NCBI GenBank assembly: GCA_001599815.1 | Contig: BCIA01000008.1 | Location: 682,001-746,000, forward strand | Length of the DNA stretch: 64,000 bases | From: Furcasterigmium furcatum | Taxonomy: Eukaryota; Ascomycota; Sordariomycetes; Glomerellales; Plectosphaerellaceae | Direction: 5' to 3' | Shown here: positions 32,941 through 44,455 of the stretch, one piece after another | Layout of the letters: each line of letters begins with the position of its first letter | Numbering within the stretch: position 1 is the first letter of the stretch | Made by a program: the position numbers and the translations under genes | Notes under the pieces: generated by a model | Seen by the model: only the letters and a program-made list of their open reading frames with translations | Database searches by the model: none | What the model was told of the DNA's origin: nothing

Positions 32941-34204
32941 TCAAACCTGCTTCAGCTTGGCCTCCACCATCACGGTCCTCCCAATCCCCGACTCGTGCAC
33001 CTTGACCAGCTCCAGCCCGGCCGCCTCGAAAATCTCGTTAAACTCACCCAGCGTCTTCTCCTTGCCCGTCATGCACATAAGCGCAAAGTCAAGCCAGTAC
33101 AGCTCCGTCGCTTGGTTCGGCACCGCCTTGTCCGGCACCAGCATGTCACAGATCAGCAGTCTTGAGTCCGGCCCCATCGCCGACGCGGTGTTCTTCACGT
33201 ACTCGATACAGACGGGGTTGTAAAAGTCGTGCAGGAAGCGGCGCATGAAGTAGATCCGGGCGTCTATTGTCGGTCAGCGCTTTATCAAAGCTTCAGCATG
33301 GGGGTGGCGGCTGGGACTCACTCTTCACCGGCTGCGGAGTGCCCGCGTCGTACTTCATCAGCGTGACACCCGGCAGCGCCGCCGCATCCAGTGTGTCAAT
33401 CACGACCGGGAGATCCTGCAAGACCGTCTCCCCGGCGAAAGACTCCCCCATCTCCCCGAGGATTGCGAGGGACGCATGGCCCCTCCCGCCCGCGATATCG
33501 ACGAGGAACGGCCGCGACGGGTCCGCCTCGACCTCCCCCCTGAGCGACGCGAACGGGAACATCCCCAAGATGGGCATGTTCTTGTCCAGGGCGGACATGT
33601 TCGCGTTCCAGATGTCCCGGTACTCCGGGTTCGCATCCAGGACCTCGTAGTACGTCTTGCCGATGTGCTCCGTGCCCCGGGAGAAGACGGCGGGCGACTT
33701 GCGCGGGTCGAAGACGTCTCCCGGCGCGTGGTTGGCGAGGTAGTCGGGGAGATGGACCCAGGCCTGGACGAACTCCATGATGACCATGAGGAAGCACCCG
33801 AGGATCTTGGGGTCGAGCGCTCGGGAGAAGTCGTTGTGAGCGTACTGGTCTGCCTCCGGCTCCGTGGCCGCGCCAAAGACGACGGCCGTGCGGAAGAGGC
33901 GCTGAATGACCGTCAGATCGACGTTGGTGAGGCGCGCGAGCTCCGTGGCGGAGATGGTGCTACCGTCGGCGGGGAGGGCCTCGAGGGCCTTGAGCTTGAC
34001 GAGGGTGTGGACAGCCGTGGCGTAGCTCGAGTTCTCGACCATGCGAGTGAGTACATCGAATGGTTCTTCTAGGGAGTTCCGGACAATGTTGGCCTGCGAG
34101 AGGACGGCGAGGTGGTTCACCGGGTTCGGCTCATCATAGGCCTCGAGGGCTGCGACGAGCTTCTTGGCCTCCTCGAGAGCCTTTGCGACGCTGGGATCGG
34201 GCAT
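32941..34204 (-). CDS. Fungal class-II O-methyltransferase
   Basis: Two exons, 33322-34204 and 32941-33263, flank a 58-bp intron (GTGAGT...CAATAG) and give 401 residues. An N-terminal winged-helix dimerisation region (LVKLKALEALPADGSTIS and TELARLTNVD) precedes the SAM-binding motif PFLVDIAGGRGHASLAIL (residues 232-249). The catalytic-His region is FMRRFLHDFYN, and the C-terminus has LLICDMLVPDK. This is the sterigmatocystin-OMT-like group that methylates hydroxyls of secondary metabolites. It is transcribed in the same direction as the downstream-numbered adenylating membrane reductase gene, about 1 kb away, so the two may share a pathway (inference). Confidence 0.93.
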
Positions 34205-35241
34205 CTTGATGTTCCCGGAGATTGTGAGCTGGAGTGATATTGAAACCTGGAGTTGTTGAGATCAGCGTTGGTATCTCGAGAAGGAGGCTTGGAAAGACAG
34301 GATGAGGGGCATCACGGCCGCAGGCACTACAAAGATACCCCGCCAGACGTTCGTGACAGTTGTCATGCCCTTTAGCTCCTCGTCACCGGTCCATTGTTCC
34401 GTGCCGCAGATCGTCCGAGTCCTATACTCGTATATCGGGCCACTCATGGTGGGGGTTGGCAGCAGACAATTGCAGGGTGTCTTCCTGCACGCTGTTCGTC
34501 GTTTCAACCTCTTCTCAGTCTCTCCTCCGAGCCATGTCGATGCATGCGGAAGCTGGCTTCCATGAACATGCAGGGTCCCAGGTCAGACCATTCAGAATCA
34601 TTGTATAGAGCAACGGCGTGGAGTCGCTGTTGGATGGAGAGTGCAACTTCTGCGGTATTTCCTTTCTGATTTGCTGGAAGTGAGTCGAGGCTCAGGGGTA
34701 TTATGCGTGTTGGTTCACTTGCCCACCTTGGGTCAGGTCAACCCAATGAGACTTGCAGCTGAGCCACGGCTCGCCTGTATCACGCAGTCCACAAGAATGC
34801 CGGGCTTCCCGGGGGGAGAAGGAAGAAACCTTGTTCTATGTCTGCCGAGGCGCGGGGTCGACTACTTAGGCGGATCCATTGAATATTTGCCATTGAGCTT
34901 GGCTAACCCGCAACATTTAGGCTCATCGTTCTAGAACCACCGACCATGCTATTTTTGGTGTTCAAGAAGAGTCCAGGAGGATTTGACTTCGTGTTGCTGG
35001 AAGACATTTGTTTATTTAGTGGCGAAGACTAGATTTCATCGATAGACCCTGGGATCATAGCTAGAAGAACGATTCACGGAAGAAGGAATCAAGAGGCACA
35101 GAGGTTACCAATAAGTGAAAACGTTCTTTGAAACACATGGTAAATTTATGGATATAGAATCAAGGACAAATCTAGTAGTCTTCATGCCAATGCTGTTCGC
35201 CCCTGAAAATGCCAAAACGCCAACGCCACATGCTAAACTCC
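34205..35241. promoter_or_regulatory. Promoter region of O-methyltransferase gene and 3' flank of the NRPS-like gene
   Basis: This 1-kb stretch contains no supported frame. Both flanking genes are on the minus strand. Confidence 0.4.
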
Positions 35242-38200
35242 TCAAGAGTCCCAAATCGGTCCAAACGCCGGAACCCCCCTGCTCTCCATCTGATACACAA
35301 ACTTGTTCGTCGTCGGAGCATTCGAGATGATCGCGACGCTCTCGGCCTCGCTCTCGCGATACAGCTGATATGCAAGCTTCACCAGGTCCGGCCTCCCGCG
35401 CTCATCCGTGTCCCAGATCAGCGCGTCGGGGTCTGCCGCGAGAATCGTGTCCATGATCCCCTTCCCGTACGTCTTGAGCGGGTTCTTCGTGCTCCAGAGG
35501 ACACGGACGGGGACGCGGCGCTCCATCAGGACGGGCAGGCAGGGCGCGATGCCCGACCCCGTGGCGACGAGGACCATCTTCTTGAACAGCGGGGCGACGG
35601 CGAGGACGCCGGAGGCCGGCGTCCCGCGCGTCCAGATCGAGGTGGGCGGGTTGGCGATGATCTTCTTCGTCCAGTCGCCGGCCTTGGAGACGACGATGCT
35701 GAAGCCCTTGCCGTCCGGCTCCGGGATGGCGGCGAAGGCGTGCCACTCGACCATCGGGCGGTCGGTGATGCGGACGGCGAGGGAGGTGCAGGGGCGCGGG
35801 GTGTGGAAGTCGAAGTGCAGCCGGACGGCGTGCTGGGAGAGCGGCTCGGGGACGACCTTGACGCGGCGGACGCGGAGCCAGGGGAACGCGATGCTAAGGG
35901 TCGCCAGGGCGATGAGGTAGATTGCGGGGGTCTTTGCGACGGTGATGCCCAGGGGCTGGTGGGCGTGCTTTGCGGCCGTGGCCGCGGAGAGCAGGATGTG
36001 CGTCCAGACGAGGGCGAGGGCCGTCCAGCCAGCGAAGCGGTGGGTGCACTCGAACTGGTTGTGGAGCTTGGCGCGGATGGCGGGGAAGGCCATGGTGAGG
36101 ATGGAGAGGAGGAGGGCGAGGATGAGGTAGGTGACAATGATGGTGGGGAGGCTGACGGGGTATACGGGGTTGTGGGAGGCAAAGCTCCTGGTGGCTTCGC
36201 AGGTGTAGATGATCCACCAGACGGTGGCCGAGACGGCGCAGCCGGAGTGCACGCCGCCGTTGTGGTAGACGCGGGCGAAGTGCCGGCGGATGCTCAGGGG
36301 TACGGAGAGCGGGAGACGAGAGCAGGCCCAGTAGATGAAGTTGATCACGTACTCTTGGCGGAGGAGGACGGCGGCCAGGAGGTTGGCGGAGACGGCTGTG
36401 GAAAGGTCCTCCAGGTTGAGGAAGAAGTGAACATGCCGGCTCTCAGCAATCATCCAGATGAAGATCGAGAAGTTGACCAAGAAGATGAGGGCGAACAGCT
36501 TGCGGTATGCGGAGAGGCCAACGTGGCGGACCCAGCGCCAGCCACGGACGCCCTTCTTCTGGGGCACTTCATACTCCTTGGGCTCGCCGTCTACGATCTC
36601 CTCGCGGGCCTCTTCCAGCTTCCCGAGGTCTGGCTCAGAGTCGCTGGAGATCATCGACACATCTGTGGAGCTGCCCGAGTACGTGTTGTTGAGCGTGCTG
36701 ACCGAGCTGGCCGGCGACCATGGACGCTCAGGAGCGCCGAGGACAGCAGGGGCGGGCAAAACAGGCAGAGAAACGTGCTCCTCCGCGGCGAGGGCCTTGA
36801 GAATACGCTTGTCCACCTTGCCGTTTGCCGTCAACTCGATGGCGGAGAGATGCTTCCAGACCGAGGGCACGGCGTAGAAGGGGAGGCTGCGGCCGACGAC
36901 CTGCTTCAACTCGCTCTCGTCAATGGCAGAGGCGCTGGCGTAGAAGCCCCAGAGCTTCTCGTCAATCTTCAAAGCGCACCCCTTGGTAACGGAGGGGCAC
37001 TGCTCGATGGCCCTCGAGACTCCGTCAAGCTCGACGCGGAAGCCAGAGATTTTGACCTGGTCGTCCTTGCGGCCGAGGGGCTCGAGGCTGCCGTCATCCA
37101 GCCAGCGTCCGAGATCGCCAGTGTTGAACATCATGCGTCTGTGAAACCAATTAGCAACCAGGAGTGGTGCTCCTTCAATCTGGGAGACATACCCGTCCTT
37201 GGTGAACTTGTCGATCTTGTACCGCCCGGCAGTAATCTCTGGGAGGTTCAGATAACCCCTCGAGATACTGCTACCACCAGCCCACATGACACCGGGCTCG
37301 CCGATCGGGACGGGGTTCTCCTCATCGTCCAAGATGTAGACATTGGTGTTCGGGTTGGGCTTTCCGATCGACAGCTTCGCTCCCGGCGTGTGAAGATGTG
37401 CCGTGTTGAGGATGGTGATCTCAGTCGGGCCGCAGATGTTATAGAACCGGACGTACGGCGCCCAAGTCTCAGCCAGTGCCAAGGGACACGGCTCTCCGCC
37501 GACGGCGATGGTATGGATGTTAGGAAACTCTTCTGGGCGACCCATGTGCTTGAGAACAACGGAGGGTGTGCCGATGACGGTGTCTACGCGCTGGAGGCAC
37601 TGCTTCCAGAGATCGTTCCCGCTGCCCCTGATGTGCAGGGTACCGCCGTTCATCATGGTGCCGAGGATCTCCCAAGCGCCTGGAGGCAGGTCAGTGACTG
37701 AGTATGATTTAGGAGACGGAAGGACTTACACATATCGAAGGCGACGTTGAGTTGCTGGGCCACGTTGGTGCCGACCTTGATACCGAGCTTCGATGGCTCA
37801 GCAAGCAAGGTGTTGGTGGCGTTGCGATGCGTAACATCAACGCCCTTTGGCCGGCCAGTTGTGCCGGAAGTGTAGATAACATACACGCCATCCTTGGGAG
37901 AAACCTGCACCTCAGGGGATGCGGCGTTGCCCTGGCTCCAGAGCTGACTCTGGGCATCGAGTGCCAAGACACCGACACTGGCCTGGAGGTCCTTGGGAAT
38001 GCTCGAGCGCACCTTGGCCTCAAACTTTGGTGTGCAGAGAACCACCGGGGCACGAGAATCCGCGATGTTGTAGGCGAGGGTGTCTTCAGGGATGATGCCG
38101 CCGTCAAGGGGCACGTACTGGCCGCCGGCCTTGAGGACTGCGAAGATGAAGACGACCATCTCGATGCATCGTGAGTAAGCGAGGACGACCCGGTCGCCCC

Positions 38201-38447
38201 TTTTCACACCGTATGTGCTCTTCAGCTCATTGGCGAGCATGTTGGCTCGCCGGTTGAGCTCGTTGTATGTGATGGTTGTGCCGTCATGGTGTCGAACAGC
38301 GATGGCATCTGGGTTCGCCGAAGCGACGGCCTCAAAGGCATGATGGACAACTCCATATGGGAGTCGGAGCTTCTTTCCCCTTCCGAACTTCTCAAAGAGA
38401 AGTTTGTCGGGGAGGGAGAGTCCCTCGAGTCCGTAGAATGAAGACAT
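35242..38447 (-). CDS. Adenylation domain fused to ferric-reductase-like membrane oxidoreductase (NRPS-like)
   Basis: Three exons (37730-38447, 37193-37679, 35242-37138), in phase, give 1033 residues. The 54-bp intron 37139-37192 (GTATGT, GCTAAT branch, CACAG) could be read through, but splicing restores GRMMFNTGDLGRW. The A domain (about 20-470) has YTSGTTGRPKGV, FYNICGPTEITIL, GRKDDQVKISGFRVELDG and NGKVDKRIL, so it looks active. No carrier-protein motif (GGxS) follows. A Ser-rich linker (about 470-560) leads to several membrane helices with HRFAGWTALALVWTH (His-x13-His), then an FAD/NAD-type module with VATGSGIAPCLPVL. The product may activate an acid at a membrane and couple this to electron transfer. 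Start chosen at MSSFYGLEGLSL; an upstream ATG at 38471 is possible. The ECH gene is divergent, and the OMT gene is next on the same strand. Confidence 0.9.
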
Positions 38448-39597
38448 GATGATATAGGAGATGTAAGGCAATATCGCCTAAATGCTCGCTGAAAGTTGGT
38501 TGCTCGGAAGCTTCAAGATCCGAGATAACTGCCGCGGAATATGATCCCGTTTATGAACACCTCCACGATGCTCCCGCTGCCAAATATGGCAACCCATGAC
38601 GCGCACGCAACGGCCGTTGCCGACTGTGCTCTGGCCAGAGTCGGGCCCTCCGTGCACGAAGTTGACGACATGGAGTCTTCTCCGTGTGTTCGAATCCCGA
38701 TGTCTCTCCGGCACAAAGGAAGGGGGCCTTCCAGAAGCGCGGGAGGTGCCGCCGCATTGTCGTCTCAACGTCGGTGGTTCTTCTCCACGGTCCAAACAAA
38801 CGTCTTGCCAGCTTGTTCAGCTCAGCTTGCAGCTATGACAGATCTGGACGGCCTGGGAGACGGGAAGATCTCACCTCTTTGTTCGCAGGTCAAGAATAGG
38901 CCTCGGAAGCTAACACGAGGCCAATTGGGGGATCGGACAGGTATGCTGGTGTCTTGTAGCGCGTGATGCTAACCGCATTGCGGCATCGCGACGGCCGACG
39001 CCCGGCGGGATTTGGGGTAGCGTCCAGCTATTTCGATGTTCATTGTGTGAGCGCCGACTACGTCACTCAGCTGAGCTGGGGGAATGTCTCGGTCGGTCCT
39101 GGCAGAGCTAGTATCTGTCAGCTCCCGAGCTGGGGATTTCATTTGCGAGGTCCAAGAGGGGAATGGATCGTATCTGACGCCAAGGTCCCACAGTCGCGCC
39201 GCCACGGGAGAAGCCATGAGAACAAAGGGCCGTTTCTCTGGCGTTGGACTTGGCGATCAGGGGAAGTCTCAGTGGATACGGGCCGTCAGATGAAGATCTC
39301 GAACGGTGTTGTAGAGTATCGGCTTTACTCCATCGGTCCTTTGGAAGAAGGGTTCAGTGGGTGATGTCATATCTGATAAAGGCTGACCTGGTCCGAAACA
39401 GACGATAATCGCTTCTGAGGCGTTTGACAAATAATCTATTTTTGTTTATTCTTGTTTCCATTGACCTACACCACCCCAGGCTGATGAGATGATGTCTGTG
39501 AGGAATGAGCTGGGCATCAGACAACATGGTAGCATATAGATGTGAGAGTGCCCCTGAGCAAGCGGCAAGTCAGGGGTCACGGCATCCACGTCAGCAA
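38448..39597. promoter_or_regulatory. Divergent promoter region, NRPS-like gene / crotonase gene
   Basis: This 1.15-kb stretch lies between genes transcribed away from each other. No coding frame was seen. A GTTCGAATCCC string near 38690 resembles a tRNA B-box but has no tRNA around it. Confidence 0.45.
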
Positions 39598-40754
39598 ATG
39601 GATTCATTCCAGAACATCATCGTCACCGTAGACAGTGAGAAGGGTGTCGCCCTGGTTCATTTCAACCGACGCGCCAAACGCAATGCCTTCTCCCAGTTGA
39701 TGATCGATGAAATCGTCTTTGCTCTCCGACAGTTGGACGATTCAGATGCAGTCCGCGCTGTTGTTTTGACAGGTGGCTCAGAGGGCCCCTTTTGCGGTTA
39801 GTCACCCAGGTCTCGACGATCTCCCCTGACGATCCCAAACGAGTGGCATGTGTTCATGCATCACCCCTGACTTGACGTGCCAAGCATGGAACGTCGCTGA
39901 CAGGGAATAATAGCTGGGATGGATCTCAACGAGCTCGCTCGGATCTCAACGGCAGAGGCCCACAGAAGGAGCTTCCTCAAAGACCTCACTGATGCCTTTG
40001 CTCGGTTCTCGAAACCGACCATCGCTGCGGTCGTCGGATATGCTGTGAGTACCTCTGCCCACTCATAGCTCATCTCATACCATTACCCTGCATCAAGCTG
40101 ACCCCCTCATGAAGCTTGGAGGAGGTTGTGAGATAGCCCTGGCTGTAAGTTCTCAGACCGCAACCCATGTTTTGTTGTCCCCCCTAACCCCATGCCAGTG
40201 CGACATGGTCTACGCCGCTGAGGACGCCACTTTTGGACTCCCTGAGATCAAGATCGGTACCATCCCGGGTGCGGGCGGAACCCAACGTCTTGCTCGTGCC
40301 CTTGGCAAACACAGGGTAGGTGGAAACAGTTCTTATTCACAATTGGCCGGTCTCGAACATCTTGGTCTGACGATTCTTCCCACCGACAGGCAATGGAATT
40401 CATCTTGACCGGAAACTCTGCATCAGGTGCCGAGTTCGAACGGCTTGGTGTCATCAACAAGTCACTTCCTCGAGGACAAGTGATCTCCAGCGCGATGAGC
40501 TTAGCAGAGCAAATCGCGGCCATGTCCGGCCCTGTCACCAGAACAGCGAAGCAGGCCATTCTCACAGGTGAGCCCAACATCCAATGTGACTTGAGGGCAG
40601 TGGACTAACACCAATGTCAGTGGAGGAATCGAATCTCAGTGCGGGAATGGCAACGGAGAAAACGCTCTACTACTCCACCTTCAGCTTGATGGACTTTATG
40701 GAGGGACAGCAAGCGTTCCTACAGAAACGCACACCTAAGTTTTCACATCAGTAG
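39598..40754 (+). CDS. Enoyl-CoA hydratase/isomerase (crotonase) family protein
   Basis: Six exons (39598-39796, 39914-40044, 40115-40144, 40199-40315, 40390-40567, 40621-40754), including one of only 30 bp, give 262 residues in phase. Oxyanion-hole segments are visible: FCAGMDLNELA across the first splice and LGGGCEIALACD across the third. The catalytic-loop FGLPEIKIGTIPGAGGTQRL follows, with both usual Glu residues present, so hydratase activity is likely. The C-terminus (TPKFSHQ) carries no peroxisomal SKL-type signal and no clear mitochondrial leader is seen. It is divergent from the adenylating membrane reductase gene, which may indicate a joint pathway on acyl-CoA or acyl-AMP substrates (inference). 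Confidence 0.92.
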
Positions 40755-40924
40755 TTCTTATTGAGCAGTCATCACATGGAGCAAAGCATAGACAATAGAC
40801 GTCAAAAAGACAAGGCTTTTCATTTGTGTATCTACATATGTATGATGATCACACTACTCATAACACATCTGCGTGCGACAGGCCGATGACCCGAAGCCCG
40901 GCGCCTTCAGCTCCCGCGCACCCT

Positions 40925-42772
40925 TTACGGGGGCAGGACGGTAGGGACGGGGGGACGGGTGGTGGTCCTGGGGAGCTCGGGGACCTCGGTGGCGGGGATG
41001 CACTCGCAGGCGCTGGAGACCCTCTCGATGACGTCGCGGTCCTGGCCGCCGCAGGCCTTGGCGGCGTACTCGGGGACGAGCTCCTCGTCGTCGTACTGGC
41101 GGACGGTGAAGTTGCCGCAGAATTCGATGGACTCCTCGAGGCGGCCGGGGATGTGGGAGGCGCGCATGGCGCGCATGCAGTTGTTGGCGCTGCACTTGGC
41201 GGGCTTGGGGCACTCCTTGGAGGTCATCTTGACGACGAAGGAGCCGCGCTCGATGGTGTGGACGAAGATGAAGCCGGACTTGAAGTTGGCGTAGGAGGAC
41301 CAAGAGCCGGTGAAGGCGACGACGCCGCCGCCCTCCTCCTCGTCGTCCTCGGGGTGGATGTCGAAGAAGCCGGCCTCGCAGATGCTGGCGCCGGTGGGGT
41401 CGCTGGTGACGCTGGAGATGTCGAGGACGTTGATGCCGTTGCCGTAGTTGGACTGGTACAGGTGGTTGCCGACGACGTACTGGTTGTGGTCGATGGAGCG
41501 CCTCTTGCCGTGGTAGTTGCCGGTGTAGACGGGGTTCTCGAGGTCGCGGATGTCGAAGATGTGGGTGGTGGGAAGACCCTTGGTCATGGGGCCGACCTTG
41601 GCGTCACGCTCGTCGAACTCGTCGTCGAGGAAGAGGTACTCCTGCCAGGTCTCGTTGTTGACGACACCCTGGTGGATGTACTCGGCACCGGGGAAGTCGG
41701 AGATGGAGATGATGTTGGTGACGTTGCCGACCTTGTTGGTGACGTCGTAGATGGTGAGGGTGTCCTCGTTGTAGCCGTAGCAGATGTCACGGCCGTAGTA
41801 CCTCTCGTCGGGGCCTGGGGGGTTCTCTGTTAGCTTCACGTGAATAGTATCTGGACTCAGGATAGGACTCACCCCTGTAGACAAGGCACTCGGCGTCGTG
41901 GACGTAGCCATCACCAGCAGCACAGCCGGGGCTGAAGGGGTTGGTGGGGTCGCTGATGTCCAGGAAGATGAGACCACCACGGCAGGGCAGCTCGTCACGG
42001 ACACGGATGGTCTCGTTGCCACCGACGGAGCCGCAAGCAATGGCGTAGTTGAGCTCGTGGTTGACGACGATGTTGTGGGTGCGGCCCACGGGAAGCTCAT
42101 CCCAGTGACCGGTGAGGTCGTCCTGGGTGAAGTTCTTGGGGTTGGCAGGGTCGAGGTCCAGGACCTTCTTCATGTCGAAGAACTGGACACCGTGCTTGAT
42201 GGCCTCGGAGCCGATGACGACGAGGTCGTTGACGATGCGGATCTCGCGCCAGTTGGAGCCGATGGCATCGAACTGGGGGAGACGGCCGAGGTAGACGAGC
42301 TTGCCCTCCTTGGAGATCTCGGCAAAGGCGGTACCGTCGTACTGGCCGATGGCGACGAACTCACGGCCGTCGGCGGAAGTCCAGCCCCAGGAAGAGGAGC
42401 CGCGTCCGCCCCAGGAGCCGAGAGCCTCGTGGGAGAGGAAGTGGTACAGGTCGATGTTGCCGCACCTGAAGGTGTGGAGAGGGTCGCCGGGGATGGCGGC
42501 AGCGAAGCCGTCAATGCAGGGCGTGTAGCCGAGCTCGGGGTAGAGGGCGCTGTTCATGAGGCCAGCGGCACTCTCAGCCTCCCATTGAGCCTGGGCAGCG
42601 TTAGCAGACCGCCCGTGAAGATCGACCGGCCAGGACAACTCACCATCTTGATACCCATGATGCGGGCGTGGACAGCGCCAGACTCGTACTCGGCCTTGCT
42701 GCCAGCGCCAGCAGCGCTGGCGAGGCCAAACATGGCAGAGCCGAGAGCGGCGGTGGAACGAATGCCGACCAT
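40925..42772 (-). CDS. Secreted choice-of-anchor-B / LVIVD-repeat protein
   Basis: Three exons (42644-42772, 41873-42590, 40925-41814), in phase, give 578 residues. The signal peptide MVGIRSTAALGSAMFGLASA ends near AGA. Beta-propeller-like LVIVD repeats follow: WREIRIVNDLVVIGSEAIK, GGLIFLDISDPTNPFSPGC, TLTIYDVTNKVGNVTNI, THIFDIRDLENPVYTGNYHG and GINVLDISSV. A Cys-rich C-terminal part (SKECPKPAKCSANNC; ACECIPATEVPEL) and a Pro/Thr tail end the protein. It fits the choice-of-anchor-B family; function is unknown and it probably acts at the cell surface or outside. It is convergent with the crotonase gene, 170 bp apart. Confidence 0.88.
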
Positions 42773-44455
42773 TTTGACGTGTGTGTACAGAGTAGTAATC
42801 CCAGCAAAGAGTACCACGGTTTTCTTGTCACGATCTTGTCGCTTGAGGAGACGAGAGGGAGGAAAAGAGAGCTCCCTGATCAGCGGAGCTGTGCGCAAGG
42901 GATATAAGTACCCCGACGCAACGTCACCACCGCACTCACCTTCCTCTCAGAGAAGCTTCCTACGAGGATCCCTCGGGTCCCTGGCAGACATTCCTGTGGA
43001 GAATGCCATGGCCGCCGGTCGCGAGGGACGATGCAACCGTCGATGCTTGGCCAGTGACACGAAGAGCAGCTTGAGTAGCAACAAGATGATAAGCGCAACA
43101 TGATTGGAACCCCGCGCTGACGGCATGCGAGCGGCGCAGAACTCCCCTGTCCGTTTGCCATGTGCCCCGCTTGGAGCTCTCTGATCTTTGCCTCTTGGAT
43201 CTCTAGCCTCCCAAGTCCCCCGGGCATCTGGGACTCTTAGCCGCCTCCTTCGGGCAGGTTGCGGCCACCTGCCTGAACAGGGAGGTGAGTGGTGTCTTGG
43301 CCCTCGATAAGAGGTGGCTGACTTATGCTTATTCCGTAGTGCCGGCTCAAGTACCGTCCAACCGTCCGAGGCGCCCTCCGCAATCTCCTCTTGGCGCTCA
43401 GCCACCACATCCGAGCGGCAGGGGGGTTGGCCAGGGGGCTGGCTGGGAGCTCCTTCGGCGTGCTTCCATGCCGGCAGCAGGCTTTCCAAGTTGCCAAGAT
43501 TCCGCGGTCTCGTCCGCCCGTATTTCGCATGTGGTGTCGCCTCGCAGATCAGGGTTCTCTTGCATTGGGGAGCTGTTGCAGCGTTGCTACGGTCGTACGG
43601 TTCATGAAGACCTGCTTGGGTCGAGACTAACAGCGGGAGACGGCGCAGCGTATTACCCGACACCGCATAGCGCCAAGATCTCCAATTCTTAAGGCCCAGT
43701 GACTCCAGGAGGGTTCTCCAACCGTCGTCATGGCGGCGTGCTGAACTTGAATTCGGCCATCCAGGCCCATGGATCAGCCATCAGAGCAGCCCCGGCTTGA
43801 GTCGGTCCAGCACCCAAGCACCCTGAGCCGAGACAACTCCCTGCCATTTTGCCCGCCACATCCCCCGGCTTCCAGCCAGTGGCGCCCAGCCGGATCGACG
43901 GGGGCGTCGGCGGTAGTCCCTCATGCCGCCACCGTTCCTGACGCTGCCAAGGCGTTCAAGACCTGCCAAACTCGTGCATGCACCGGGCCTAGCATTGGCC
44001 CTGGCCAGGCAGGTCGCCAGGTCGATGACTTCGGGACCAGGACCAGGCGTAGTCTGCGAGAAAGAGGAGTCAACCCGGTCAGATCAGATAGGTAACATGG
44101 TGCGTGGAGCTGCAAGCTGTTTTTGGACTTTCCGCCTAGGAATCCCCGCGCTGGGCAGATGAGGATACCATTGCGAAGTGCTCGGCATCCCGTCCAGCTG
44201 TTCCCAGGACGCACGCTTCATCGTCACGCGGATTGCCAAGGCCGTGACCTTCCATCGCTCGCCGGGTACATTGAGGCGGCAACATGCGTCTTGAGGGCGT
44301 TCGCGAGGCTTAGGGGCTGAGGAGCTGGGTTCGTCTGATGTCGTGCAGCGCTGGTCTGGTCCGCACATGATGAAAGGCCCCGACACAAACTCACACTCTC
44401 AGTGCCACCCGGGAAACAACGGTGAACATCCGATGTGGTTGATATACAGAGCCAA
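42773..44455. other. Gene-free interval
   Basis: This 1.7-kb stretch is upstream of the choice-of-anchor-B gene and 3' of the SRR1-like gene. Overlapping frames of equal length on both strands lack coding character; no gene was recognised. Confidence 0.45.

Noticed and set aside
37139..37192. Reading through this 54-bp segment as coding in the adenylation domain
   Set aside because: It keeps the frame open but interrupts the conserved A-domain block before NTGDLGRW and has perfect intron ends and a branch site, so it is treated as an intron.
35209..37701. 830-codon open frame on the plus strand
   Set aside because: It is antisense to the NRPS-like gene, rich in Asp/Gly/Val/Arg as expected from the complement of GC-rich third positions, and starts without ATG support or any domain.
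38685..38705. GTTCGAATCCC string resembling a tRNA B-box
   Set aside because: The flanks cannot form a T-arm stem, and no anticodon or D-arm is found at the proper distance on either strand.
40826..41833. 335-codon open frame on the plus strand
   Set aside because: Antisense to the choice-of-anchor-B gene; consists almost only of Gly/Val/Asp/Leu repeats caused by codon bias on the other strand.
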